Position numbers and translations under genes: made by a program
Notes under the pieces: generated by a model
Seen by the model: only the letters and a program-made list of their open reading frames with translations
Databases searched by the model: none
What the model was told of the DNA's origin: nothing
In this document: positions 1 to 10,393 of the stretch, piece after piece
How the letters are laid out: each line of letters begins with the position of its first letter
How positions within the stretch are numbered: the stretch's first letter is position 1
NCBI GenBank assembly: GCA_964556255.1
Contig: CAZKVQ010000057.1
Location: forward strand, 1 to 19,091
Source: JACJWR01 sp964556255
GTDB lineage: Bacteria; Actinomycetota; Actinomycetes; S36-B12; UBA10799
DNA length: 19,091 nucleotides
Direction: 5' to 3'

Positions 1-766
1 CGGTCAGTCCGGCGTCACCTTGCGGACCACCGATCACGAAGCGGCCGGTCGGGTTGACCAGCAGCCGGTGCTCGGAGGTGTCCAGCTCGAGGTCGGCAAG
101 TTCCGGCAGGACGACGTGCTGCTCGATGTCGGGAGCCAGATGGGTCGCGAGGTCGATGTCTTCCTTGTGCTGGGTGGACACCACGATCGTGTCGAGCCGC
201 ACAGCACGGTCGCCGTCGTACTCGATGGTGACCTGGGTCTTGCCGTCGGGTCGCAGGTACCCCATCGTCGAGTCTTTGCGCACTGCCGAGAGGCGGTGGG
301 AGAGCCGGTGCGCCAGCGCGATCGGCAGCGGCATGAGCTCCGGGGTGTCGTTGCAGGCGTATCCGAACATCAGGCCCTGGTCACCGGCACCCTGCTGGTC
401 GAACGGATCGACCGAGTGGTCGGTGCGCTCCTCGAGGGCGTCGTCGACACCCTGGGCGATATCCGGGGACTGCTTGCCGATGGCAACGGTGACACCGCAG
501 CTCTTGCCGTCGAAGCCCTTCTCCGAGGAGTCATAGCCGATGTCGAGCACCTTGTTGCGCACCAGGTCGGGGATGTCGACCCAGGTGGACGTGGTCACCT
601 CACCACCGACAACCACCAGACCGGTGGTCAACAGCGTCTCTACCGCGACCCTCGACTTGGGGTCGTCTTTGAGCATCGCGTCGAGGATGGTGTCGCTGAT
701 CTGGTCGGCGATCTTGTCCGGGTGACCTTCGGTCACAGACTCGGATGTGAACAGGCGCCCTGCCAT
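1..766 (-). CDS. metK: S-adenosylmethionine synthetase (partial, C-terminus outside window)
   Basis: Cytosolic enzyme that makes S-adenosylmethionine from methionine and ATP. The gene starts with ATG at 766-764 and stays open to the window edge, so about 255 N-terminal codons of an expected total near 400 are present. The N-terminus reads SESVTEGHPDKI, the family's ATP-binding start. Further on come the MetK signature GAGDQGLMFGYA, the segment STMGYLRPDGKTQV, and, near the edge, GGPQGDAGLT. All are in one frame without a stop. It is the last gene of the train seen here, 76 bases downstream of coaBC, so it may be read through from upstream or from a promoter of its own in or before that gap. 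An AGGGG stretch about 8 bases before the ATG is the likely ribosome binding site. Identity is certain. The missing C-terminus is a window effect, not damage. Confidence 0.98.
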   Translation of the reverse strand, partial: MAGRLFTSESVTEGHPDKIADQISDTILDAMLKDDPKSRVAVETLLTTGLVVVGGEVTTSTWVDIPDLVRNKVLDIGYDSSEKGFDGKSCGVTVAIGKQSPDIAQGVDDALEERTDHSVDPFDQQGAGDQGLMFGYACNDTPELMPLPIALAHRLSHRLSAVRKDSTMGYLRPDGKTQVTIEYDGDRAVRLDTIVVSTQHKEDIDLATHLAPDIEQHVVLPELADLELDTSEHRLLVNPTGRFVIGGPQGDAGLT

Positions 767-842
767 GGAGATACCCCTACGTGTTGTCGTGTTGTCTGTT
801 TGTCGGTCGCGTGCCGTGCGCGCGGCGGGAACGGCGACGAGT
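767..842 (-). promoter_or_regulatory. A/C-rich leader between coaBC and metK with a tandem 8-base repeat
   Basis: In the metK sense the last 50 or so bases before the start codon are strikingly A/C-rich and look unstructured. They contain two exact adjacent copies of ACAACACG (780-787 and 788-795), followed by GUAGGGGU just before the ATG. I see neither a SAM riboswitch fold nor an intrinsic terminator. A metK promoter may lie here or in the coaBC end, but no convincing -10/-35 pair was found. Confidence 0.35.
780..795. repeat. Tandem 8-base direct repeat (2 copies) in the metK leader
   Basis: CGTGTTGT is repeated exactly at 780-787 and 788-795 on the plus strand. Both copies lie in the untranslated stretch before metK, reading ACAACACG in the mRNA sense. 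Two copies this short may be chance. Confidence 0.6.
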
Positions 843-2054
843 CTACTTCAGCGCTCCAGAAGCCAGAACGGCGTCCCACACCGAGTCGGCCAGTCGCCGT
901 TTGGAGACCATCGGGATGTCCAACTCGTAGCCGTCCCGACCGATCACGGTCGCTGCATTGCGGTCGACCTCGAAAGCCAGACCGTCGCCTACTTCGTTCA
1001 CGACCAGCAGGTCACAACCCTTGCGGGCGAGTTTGCGTCGGCCGTACTCCAGGTAGTCGGTGGTCTCGTCTCCCGTCTCGGCTGCGAAGCCCACAACGAC
1101 CGGGGTGTCGGCATCCCCCCGGGCCCCAACCAGGTCCGCCAGGATGTCGCTGTTCTCAATGACACGGATCTCGGTGAGCGAACCGGACTCCTTCTTCAGC
1201 TTCGTCTCGGCGACTTCTACTGGCCGATAGTCGGCAACCGCGGCCGCCATGACCACGGCGTCCACATCACTGCGGGCGAGGACCTGGGCTCTCATCTCAG
1301 CCGCATCCACGACCGTGACGACCTCCACCCCGGCGGGGACCGGCACCGTCGAGTTGGCTGAGATCAACGTGACCGTTGCCCCGCGGGCCGCCGCTGCCGC
1401 CGCCACTGCGTAACCCTGCTTGCCGGAGGATCTGTTACCCAGGTAACGAACCGGGTCCAGGAACTCGCGGGTGCCGCCGGCACTGACGACCACGGTCCGC
1501 CCCTCCAGGTCACGAACCGGAACACCGCCATCGAGCACCGCCTGAGCGGTGTCGAACAACTCCGCCGGATCGGGGAGGCGGCCAGGACCGGTATCGACCC
1601 CGGTGAGTCGTCCGACTGCGGGGTCGATGACCATCGCCCCGCGCTCGCGAAGCACAGCCACGTTGGCAACCGTCGCCGGGTGCTGCCACATCTCGGTGTG
1701 CATGGCGGGCGCGAACACGACCGGACACCGGGCGGTGAGCAGGACGTTCCCGAGCAGGTCGGGCGCCAAGCCCTGCGCCGCGCGCGCCAGCACGTCGGCG
1801 GTGGCCGGCGCCACCATGATCAGATCTGCCTGCTGACCTAGGCGGACATGGGTGACCGACGGCACATCGGTGAAGACATCGGTGGGAACGGCGCGGCCGC
1901 TCAGTGCCTCCCAGGTGGGCGTCCCGACGAACCGTAGGGCGGATTCGGTCGGTACGACTGTGACCTCATGGCCAGCCTCTGTCAGGCGGCGCAGCAACTC
2001 GCACGCCTTGTAGGCAGCTATGCCGCCTGTTACGCCGAGAACCACCCGAGACAT
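843..2054 (-). CDS. coaBC: Bifunctional phosphopantothenoylcysteine decarboxylase / phosphopantothenate-cysteine ligase
   Basis: Catalyses two successive steps of coenzyme A synthesis: ligation of cysteine to 4'-phosphopantothenate (CoaB), then FMN-dependent decarboxylation to 4'-phosphopantetheine (CoaC). It has 403 residues, the usual length. The N-terminal flavoprotein half (about 1-180) shows the start VVLGVTGGIAAYKACELLRR, the active-site histidine segment THVRLGQQAD, the loop VFAPAMHTEMW and the flap GRLTGVDTGPGRLPDP. The loop has His where many homologues have Asn, which I recall as usual in actinobacteria. The CoaB half (about 185-403) has VVVSAGGTREFLDPVRYLGN followed by RSSGKQG, then MAAAVADYRP and the nucleotide-binding lysines in ETKLKK. 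It starts 14 bases after the rpoZ stop, probably on the same transcript. The start ATG at 2054-2052 is the only one fitting the conserved N-terminus; its Shine-Dalgarno sequence is weak. Confidence 0.97.
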   Translation of the reverse strand: MSRVVLGVTGGIAAYKACELLRRLTEAGHEVTVVPTESALRFVGTPTWEALSGRAVPTDVFTDVPSVTHVRLGQQADLIMVAPATADVLARAAQGLAPDLLGNVLLTARCPVVFAPAMHTEMWQHPATVANVAVLRERGAMVIDPAVGRLTGVDTGPGRLPDPAELFDTAQAVLDGGVPVRDLEGRTVVVSAGGTREFLDPVRYLGNRSSGKQGYAVAAAAAARGATVTLISANSTVPVPAGVEVVTVVDAAEMRAQVLARSDVDAVVMAAAVADYRPVEVAETKLKKESGSLTEIRVIENSDILADLVGARGDADTPVVVGFAAETGDETTDYLEYGRRKLARKGCDLLVVNEVGDGLAFEVDRNAATVIGRDGYELDIPMVSKRRLADSVWDAVLASGALK

Positions 2055-2068
2055 GGTCGGCTACTGGC

Positions 2069-2362
2069 TCAGACTTCGGATACCTCGACCGAGCCGGTAT
2101 CCGGATCGACCGCGGTGATCTCGAGCAGGTCGGCGTCGATCTCGCGCAGAGCGATGGACAGCGGCTTCTCCTGAACGTGGGTCTCCACCAGTGGCCCGAC
2201 ATTCTCCAGCAGTCCCTCATCGAGCTGGGAGTAGTAGGCGTTGATCTGGCGGGCGCGTTTGGCCGAGTAGATCACCAGGGCGTACTTGGATCCCGTCTTG
2301 TCCAGCAGGTCGTCGATCGGCGGGTAGGTGATCCCCTGGGGGCGCACATCGATGCCGGGCAC
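2069..2362 (-). CDS. rpoZ: DNA-directed RNA polymerase omega subunit
   Basis: Small subunit that binds the beta' C-terminus and helps RNA polymerase assemble. The product is 97 residues from the GTG at 2362-2360. The family core is clear: GITYPPIDDLLDKTGSKYAL, then IYSAKRARQINAYYSQL, VGPLVE and EKPLSIALREIDADLLE. A longer reading from a TTG at 2401 would begin on the gmk stop codon, but it adds non-conserved residues and lacks a ribosome site. The chosen GTG has GGAAGG (2374-2369) six bases upstream. It lies 35 bases downstream of gmk and 14 bases upstream of coaBC. The order gmk-rpoZ-coaBC-metK is typical of actinobacteria. The acidic C-terminal tail (about 84-97) is variable in the family. 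Confidence 0.96.
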   Translation of the reverse strand: MPGIDVRPQGITYPPIDDLLDKTGSKYALVIYSAKRARQINAYYSQLDEGLLENVGPLVETHVQEKPLSIALREIDADLLEITAVDPDTGSVEVSEV

Positions 2363-2368
2363 GGTATT

Positions 2369-2374
2369 CCTTCC
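2369..2374 (-). promoter_or_regulatory. Ribosome binding site that fixes the rpoZ GTG start
   Basis: GGAAGG on the minus strand lies six bases before the GTG at 2362. It supports this start over the TTG at 2401, which overlaps the gmk stop. Confidence 0.7.
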
Positions 2375-2397
2375 AGTTCGCGGACTCCCACGGTGTC

Positions 2398-2961
2398 TCA
2401 ACCGCGGGAGGGATCCGCCAAGTCTAACAAGGCGGTGGCCGTCTCGTTGACCTCAGTGTTGATCAGGACCACATCGAACTCGCCGCTGGCCGCGATCTCG
2501 GCCTCGGCGACACGCAGCCGACGATCCATCCCTGCCGCATCCTCGGTGCCCCGACCACGCAGCCTGGCGGCCAACTCGACCATGGACGGCGGCGCGATGA
2601 AGACCGTGACGGATTCCGGCATGGCGGACTTCACCTGCCGAGCACCGGCCAGATCTATCTCCAGGATCACCGTGCTGCCGGCGGCCAGCGCGGTCATGAC
2701 AGGCCTGCGCGGGGTGCCGTAGAGGTTTCCGGCGAACTCCGCATGCTCCAGCATCTGGCCTTCGGCCACCAACTCGTTGAACCGGGCGCGGTCGGTGAAG
2801 AAGTAGGCAACGCCGTCGACCTCACCGGGTCGCGGGCTACGGGTCGTGGCGGACACGCTCAGGAGCAAGTCGGGGCGCCGGCGGCGCGCCTCGGCCACCA
2901 CTGTCCCTTTACCGACCCCGCTGGGGCCGCTGACCACGATGAGCCGGCCGACTGGTGTCAC
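2398..2961 (-). CDS. gmk: Guanylate kinase
   Basis: Phosphorylates GMP to GDP with ATP. The product is 187 residues from the GTG at 2961-2959, a normal length. The P-loop SGPSGVGKGT sits at residues 11-20. GMP-binding segments follow: SATTRSPRPGEVDGVAYFF, then EFAGNLYGTPRRPV. The lid region MVELAARLRGRGTEDAAGMD comes before the C-terminal helix. The GTG shares bases with the TGA of mihF (GTGA), so translation is probably coupled to mihF; I see no separate strong ribosome site. The longer reading frame upstream of 2961 has no conserved sequence and lies over mihF and pyrF in another frame. The adjacency of mihF and gmk is an actinobacterial hallmark. Confidence 0.96.
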   Translation of the reverse strand: MTPVGRLIVVSGPSGVGKGTVVAEARRRRPDLLLSVSATTRSPRPGEVDGVAYFFTDRARFNELVAEGQMLEHAEFAGNLYGTPRRPVMTALAAGSTVILEIDLAGARQVKSAMPESVTVFIAPPSMVELAARLRGRGTEDAAGMDRRLRVAEAEIAASGEFDVVLINTEVNETATALLDLADPSRG

Positions 2962-3275
2962 TTCCGGGCGAGCTCGGCCAGCAGGGCCGAGCGCTGCCGC
3001 TCCCCCAGTCCCCGAATCCGACGGCTCGGGGCCACCGAGTTCCGCACCATGATCTCGGTGGCCCGCACCGGGCCGATCCTCGGCAGCGAGGACAGCAGAT
3101 CGACCACCCGCATCTTGGCGAGCGCCGGATCGGTCTCGGCGAGCGTCAACACCTCGGCGAGCGTCACCGAGCCACTGGCCAATTGCTCTTTGATCTGCGC
3201 CCGCCGCCGTCGCGCCGCCAACGCCGCGGCCGAGGCGCTGGCACGTTCCTCGGCGCTCAACTGGGGCAGGGTCAC
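2958..3275 (-). CDS. mihF: Integration host factor, actinobacterial type (mIHF/sIHF)
   Basis: Small nucleoid-associated DNA-binding protein of the actinobacterial IHF family, unrelated in sequence to E. coli IHF. It bends and compacts DNA and stimulates phage integration in mycobacteria. From the GTG at 3275-3273 it has 105 residues, the same as the short form of the mycobacterial protein, and begins VTLPQLSAEERA. A basic helix (about 19-30, AARRRRAQIK) precedes the helix-two-turn-helix core LLSSLPRIGPVRATEIM (about 60-76). The conserved basic tail is APSRRIRGLGERQRSALL (82-99). The frame stays open far upstream, but that part overlaps pyrF and is not conserved. Its GTG overlaps the pyrF TGA (GTGA) and its own TGA overlaps the gmk GTG, so it is translationally embedded in the pyrimidine operon. 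Confidence 0.95.
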   Translation of the reverse strand: MTLPQLSAEERASASAAALAARRRRAQIKEQLASGSVTLAEVLTLAETDPALAKMRVVDLLSSLPRIGPVRATEIMVRNSVAPSRRIRGLGERQRSALLAELARK

Positions 3276-4042
3276 CCATGTGACGGTAGCGAAATCCGGC
3301 CATCGTTCCCACTTGAGGACGAGATCTCTGCCGCGATGGCGGCACTTGCCGCGCCGGGGTCCGCAGCGCCGGTGATCGGGCGGCCGATGACCAGGAGGTC
3401 GGAGCCGTCGGCGATGGCCTGGGCCGGGGTCGCCACCCGCTTCTGATCGCCCACGGCAGCGCCGGCGGGTCGGACACCCGGCGTCACCAACAGCACCTGC
3501 GGTCCGACCGCCGCGCGGATCCGGGCCACTTCCAACGGTGAACACACCAGGGCCCGGGCGCCGGCTTCGACAGCCATCTCGGCCAGTCGAACCGCCGCAT
3601 CGGCCGGGGTTCCCGCTAGCCCGACCGTCGCCATGGTGGTGGTGTCCATAGAGGTGAGCACGGTGATCGCCGTGATGTAGGTATCGGGCAGGGCGTCGGC
3701 GGCAGCCCGAACCATCTCCGGGCCGCCGAGGGCGTGCACCGTGAGCAGCGCCGGGTCGAAGCGGGCCACCGATCGCGCGCCGCCCGCCACGGTGTTGGGG
3801 ATGTCGTGCAGTTTCAGGTCCAGGAAGAGCCACCGGCGCCCGCCCAAATCGCCGGCCGCTTCGCGGATGGCCGCGATGCCTTCGGCGCCGTCGCGCAGGT
3901 ACGTCTCCAGGCCCACCTTGAGCATCGCCACCTCGGGCGCCACGGCCGCGGCCCAGGAGCACGCCGTCTGCACGTCGGGGGCATCCAGGGCCACTGCGAT
4001 GGGGGCCGCCTGGGAGAGGGCGGCGAGCGGGGACGGCGTCAT
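3272..4042 (-). CDS. pyrF: Orotidine 5'-phosphate decarboxylase, type I
   Basis: Last step of UMP synthesis, decarboxylating OMP. It has 256 residues from the ATG at 4042-4040. The catalytic tetrad region LDLKLHDIPNTVAGGA gives D75-x-K77-x-x-D80, with D20 in VALDAPD and K42 in LKVGLETYL as substrate contacts. Further on, TPGVRPAGAAVGDQKRVATP is the phosphate and flexible-loop region, and LLVIGRPIT is the C-terminal phosphate site. LDLKLHDIPNT is the type I form found in E. coli and Bacillus. The Mycobacterium enzyme, and I believe the Streptomyces one, is the longer type II with a different motif (FADAKRGDI-like). The start overlaps the pyrD stop (ATGA) and has GGAGG at 4054-4050, seven bases upstream. 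The stop overlaps the mihF start. Confidence 0.96.
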   Translation of the reverse strand: MTPSPLAALSQAAPIAVALDAPDVQTACSWAAAVAPEVAMLKVGLETYLRDGAEGIAAIREAAGDLGGRRWLFLDLKLHDIPNTVAGGARSVARFDPALLTVHALGGPEMVRAAADALPDTYITAITVLTSMDTTTMATVGLAGTPADAAVRLAEMAVEAGARALVCSPLEVARIRAAVGPQVLLVTPGVRPAGAAVGDQKRVATPAQAIADGSDLLVIGRPITGAADPGAASAAIAAEISSSSGNDGRISLPSHG

Positions 4043-5031
4043 GTTGTTTCCTCCTGCACGTCGAGCCGGTGCGGCAGACCTCGATGGGCATATCCGACGG
4101 CGGCCGCGATGCTGTCGAAGCCGCGCTCTGCCAAGGCCTCGGCCAACTCGCTCTGCACCCGCATCGGTGCAGCGGGGTCGTTGAACACGGCCGTCCCGAC
4201 ACTGACGGCGCTCGCGCCGGCCAGTACGAACTGCAGCGCGTCCAGTCCCGTCCTGATGCCACCCATTCCGAGGATCGGGACTTCCGGCATCGCCGCGTGA
4301 ACCTGCCACACGGCTCGCACTGCCATGGGTCTGATGGCCGGACCCGACAGTCCGCCGGTGATGCCTCCCAGCGCCGGTCGCAGGGTGTCCGTGTCGATGA
4401 CCACGCCGAGGGTGGTGTTGATCATGGATAGCCCGTCGGCGCCGGCCGCCACCACAGACTCGGCGATCTCGACGATGTCGGTCACATCCGGGGACAGTTT
4501 CGCCAGGACCGGAACGGTCGAATTCGTGTTGCGCCGAACGGCCCTGATCACCCCGGCGGCCGCGGACGGATCGCAGGCGAAGACGAGCCCCCTGCTTTCG
4601 ACGTTGGGGCAGGAGATGTTGACCTCGAGGGCGGAGATTCCCGGCTCGTGGCGCAGTCGGTTGGCAAGCGCCCCGAACTCGTCCGCCGTGTTGCCGGCGA
4701 TCGAGACAACTGCCCGCGCACCCCGCCGACGCAACCATTCCAGGTCGTTGGCGATGAAGGATTCGATGCCCGGACCTTGCAGTCCAATGGAGTTGAGCAT
4801 CCCGGAGGGGGTTTCTGCCATCCGAGGGGTTGCCCGGCCGGACCTCGGCTCCGCCATGATGCTCTTGGTCACGATGCCGCCGATGGCGGTCACGTCGAAG
4901 TAAGGGTCCAGTTCACGGCCGGCCGCGGCGCAGCCACTGGCCGTGAATACCGGGGCCGGGAAATGCGCACCGGCCAGCGACGTGGCCATGTCGACCCCGT
5001 AGTCCGACGGTTGAGCCTGCGCCGCGGTCAT
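4039..5031 (-). CDS. pyrD: Dihydroorotate dehydrogenase, class 1B catalytic subunit
   Basis: FMN-containing subunit that oxidises dihydroorotate to orotate and passes electrons to PyrK and NAD+. It has 330 residues from the ATG at 5031-5029. The N-terminal TASG, the FMN-contact lysine K56 in GGIVTKSIM and the substrate loop MLNSIGLQGPGIESF are present. The catalytic base is C141 in LEVNISCPNV. Cysteine here marks class 1; class 2 enzymes use serine. The C-terminal FMN phosphate sites are GGLSGPAIRPMAV and GMGGIRTGLDALQFVLAG. Class 1B rather than 1A is inferred from the adjoining pyrK. The ATG shares one base with the pyrK stop (TGATG). A second ATG at residue 15 would give a more typical N-terminus, so a 14-residue shorter protein is possible. 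Confidence 0.95.
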   Translation of the reverse strand: MTAAQAQPSDYGVDMATSLAGAHFPAPVFTASGCAAAGRELDPYFDVTAIGGIVTKSIMAEPRSGRATPRMAETPSGMLNSIGLQGPGIESFIANDLEWLRRRGARAVVSIAGNTADEFGALANRLRHEPGISALEVNISCPNVESRGLVFACDPSAAAGVIRAVRRNTNSTVPVLAKLSPDVTDIVEIAESVVAAGADGLSMINTTLGVVIDTDTLRPALGGITGGLSGPAIRPMAVRAVWQVHAAMPEVPILGMGGIRTGLDALQFVLAGASAVSVGTAVFNDPAAPMRVQSELAEALAERGFDSIAAAVGYAHRGLPHRLDVQEETT

Positions 5032-5906
5032 CAGTGACCCCCCGGTCTCGGGGCGCCGACGGTGTCGGGAGGAACGGTGCCGACATCACCCCATCGCACC
5101 TTGTCTCCGAAGAAGACCGGCCCGTCCGTGCAGGAGCGCACCATCCTGGTTGCCCCGTCCTCCCCGACCACCGGCAACACACAGGTCATGCAGATCCCGA
5201 CACCGCAGGCCATCGCCTCCTCGACGGCACACTGGCTGTGGGCGCCCGCAGCGGCGGCCACCCGGGCCACCGTGGCGAGCATCGGCATCGGACCGCAGGC
5301 CCTGGAGCTTGCCGCCGAATCGCTCCAGGCCGGCNNNNNNNNNNCGCTGGGCGGGTCGAGCACGGGCTGCACCCGGGCGTGGACGCCGTCGTCGGTGGTC
5401 ACGGTCAACGAATCCGCCGCCCGACGTCCCTCCAGCAGTCCGAACAGTCTCGTCTCGGTAGCGGCACCCAGTACCATGTCCACCCGGGCTCCCCGTTCGC
5501 GAAGCAACTCCGCGAGGGCGAACATCGGCGCGGCTCCGTAGCCGCCCGCCACCAAGGCGCACGCAACGGGCTCGGTGGGCAGTACGAAGGGGCGGCCCAA
5601 CGGGGCCACGATGTTGGTCCAGTCACCCCGTCGACGCTGAGCCAGCCATCGAGTGCCGCGCCCTTGCACGGCGAACACGATCTCGATGGTGCCCGCTGCC
5701 GGATCGGCCCGGTAGATGGAGAAGGCCCGACGTAACAGCATCGAGGAGTCCTCGCCGCCGACGGCCACCGCGACGAAGTGTCCGGGGCGAACGTCATCGG
5801 CTGCCCCCGGCGCCGACAACGTCAGCAGGAAGTACTCCCCCACGCGACGAAGGTCGAGCACCTCCGCGTCGGTCTGCACCGGGATTGCCGGGCTGATGGC
5901 GGCCAC
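5031..5906 (-). CDS. pyrK: Dihydroorotate dehydrogenase electron-transfer subunit (contains a 10-N gap)
   Basis: FAD and [2Fe-2S] subunit that, with PyrD, forms the NAD+-linked class 1B enzyme. It has 291 codons from the GTG at 5906-5904. A ferredoxin-reductase-like FAD domain has LRRAFSIYR (about 58-66) and RGTRWLAQ. The NAD-binding half begins ALVAGGYGAAPMFALAELL and includes TVTTDDG and ACGPMPML. The C-terminal cluster has C234-x4-C239-x2-C242-x16-C259 (ACGVGICMTC and SC), the PyrK pattern. The assembly gap falls between TVTTDDG and ACGPMPML. The frame is intact if the gap is really 10 bases, and the spacing between the two motifs is near the family norm, so I do not call it a pseudogene. 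It starts three bases after the carB stop and overlaps pyrD by one base. Confidence 0.92.
   Translation of the reverse strand: MAAISPAIPVQTDAEVLDLRRVGEYFLLTLSAPGAADDVRPGHFVAVAVGGEDSSMLLRRAFSIYRADPAAGTIEIVFAVQGRGTRWLAQRRRGDWTNIVAPLGRPFVLPTEPVACALVAGGYGAAPMFALAELLRERGARVDMVLGAATETRLFGLLEGRRAADSLTVTTDDGVHARVQPVLDPPSXXXXPAWSDSAASSRACGPMPMLATVARVAAAAGAHSQCAVEEAMACGVGICMTCVLPVVGEDGATRMVRSCTDGPVFFGDKVRWGDVGTVPPDTVGAPRPGGH
5335..5344. other. Assembly gap (10 N) inside pyrK
   Basis: Ten consecutive N bases lie inside the pyrK NAD-binding domain. The length may be a placeholder. With 10 bases the reading frame on both sides connects. The residues just after the gap (PAWSDSAASSR) look atypical, so bases near the gap may also be unreliable. 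Confidence 0.99.
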
Positions 5907-5909
5907 GGC

Positions 5910-9193
<3,284 letters not shown>

Positions 9194-9194
<1 letters not shown>

Positions 9195-10393
9195 CAGTTA
9201 CTCCCCATCAGCTGAACGAAATTGTCGAACAGGGCGGCCGAGTCGTGCGGTCCACCAGCTGCCTCGGGGTGGTACTGAACGCTGAAGGCCGGTGCGTCGA
9301 GAAGTCTGAGTCCCTCGACCACGTTGTCGTTGAGGCAGACGTGGCTCACCTCGGCTCGGCCCCACTTGGTGTCGAAGACCTCGCCAATCGGGGCGTCGAC
9401 CGCGAAGCCGTGGTTGTGGGCGGTGATCGCCACCTTGCCGGTGGCGACATCCGACACCGGCTGGTTGATGCCGCGGTGCCCGAAGACGAGTTTGTAGGTC
9501 CCAAGACCGAGCGCCCGACCGAGCATCTGATTGCCGAAACAGATCCCGAACAGCGGCACCCCGGCATCCAGGATGGCGGTCACCAGTTCGACGACCGCGT
9601 CCGCGGTCGCGGGATCTCCAGGCCCATTGGACAGGAACACCCCGTCCGGGGCCATCGCCAGAATCTCCTTGGCCGTGGTGCTCGCTGGAACGACGTGGGT
9701 CTCGACACCACGCTCAGCGAGTCGGTGCGGGGTCATCGACTTGATCCCGAGGTCGACCGCTACCACCGTGAAGAGACGTTCACCGATCGCCGGGACGACA
9801 TACCCGTCGGCGGTGGAGACCTCGCCGGTCAGATCTGCCCCGAGCATCGAAGGTTGCGCGTGGACCTCTGCCAGCCTGTCGGCCGGGCTACGAAGCGTCG
9901 CTGCCCCGGTGAATATCCCGGCTGTCATGGCGCCGGCCGACCGCAGGTGGCGGGTCAGTGCGCGGGTGTCGACATCGCACAGGCCGACGACCCCGGCCTC
10001 CAACAGCGAGGCTTCCAGTGTCGACTCGGCGCGCCAGTTGGAGGCGAGCACCGAACGGTCACGGATCACGTAGCCGGCGACCCAGATCTGGGCGGACTCC
10101 GGATCCTCCGAGTTCATCCCGGTGTTTCCGATGTGTGGCGCCGTCTGCACCACGACCTGTCGACGGTACGAAGGGTCCGTGAGGGTCTCCTGATACCCAG
10201 TCATCCCGGTGGTGAACACCGCCTCGCCGAAGGCGACTCCCTCGCAGGCGAAGCCCGTTCCGGCGAACTCACGACCGTCGGCCAGCACCAAGACCCCAGG
10301 GGTGCGGTCGGTCCGACTGCGCTGGCGGTCGTCGCTGTCCACCAGGTAGGGCGTATTGACGGTACCTGTGGGGACCTTCATCGGAATCTTCAA
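9194..10393 (-). CDS. carA: Carbamoyl-phosphate synthase, small (glutaminase) subunit
   Basis: Hydrolyses glutamine and passes ammonia to CarB. It has 399 residues from a TTG at 10393-10391. The N-terminal CPSase domain begins near residue 33 (GVLVLADGREFAG) and has FTTGMTGYQETLTDPSY. The class I glutamine amidotransferase half has the oxyanion strand FLSNGPGDP and the nucleophile C285 in FGICFGNQML, with the catalytic His/Glu in VQYHPEAAGGPHDS. The TTG overlaps the stop of the upstream membrane-protein gene (TTGA) and has a perfect AAGGAGG six bases before it, so I prefer it to the ATG four codons later. This leaves about 32 residues before the conserved domain, rich in Thr, Asp and Arg, which is longer than usual. 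It overlaps carB by one base. Confidence 0.96.

Noticed and set aside
767..842. SAM riboswitch before metK
   Set aside because: The leader is short and A/C-rich, with no multi-helix fold or terminator; no riboswitch core motif is present.
20..1361. Long plus-strand open frames opposite metK and coaBC
   Set aside because: Low-complexity Arg/Gly/Pro-rich translations without recognisable motifs, opposite clearly conserved genes.
2363..2401. TTG at 2401 as the start of rpoZ
   Set aside because: It adds 13 unconserved residues and overlaps the gmk stop without a ribosome site; the GTG at 2362 has GGAAGG at ideal spacing.
3276..4262. Long upstream extension of the mihF frame
   Set aside because: It overlaps pyrF in another frame and shows no conservation; the 105-residue form equals the known short mIHF.
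5031..5906. pyrK as a pseudogene
   Set aside because: All cofactor motifs are present on both sides of the N gap and the frame connects; the gap is an assembly artefact.
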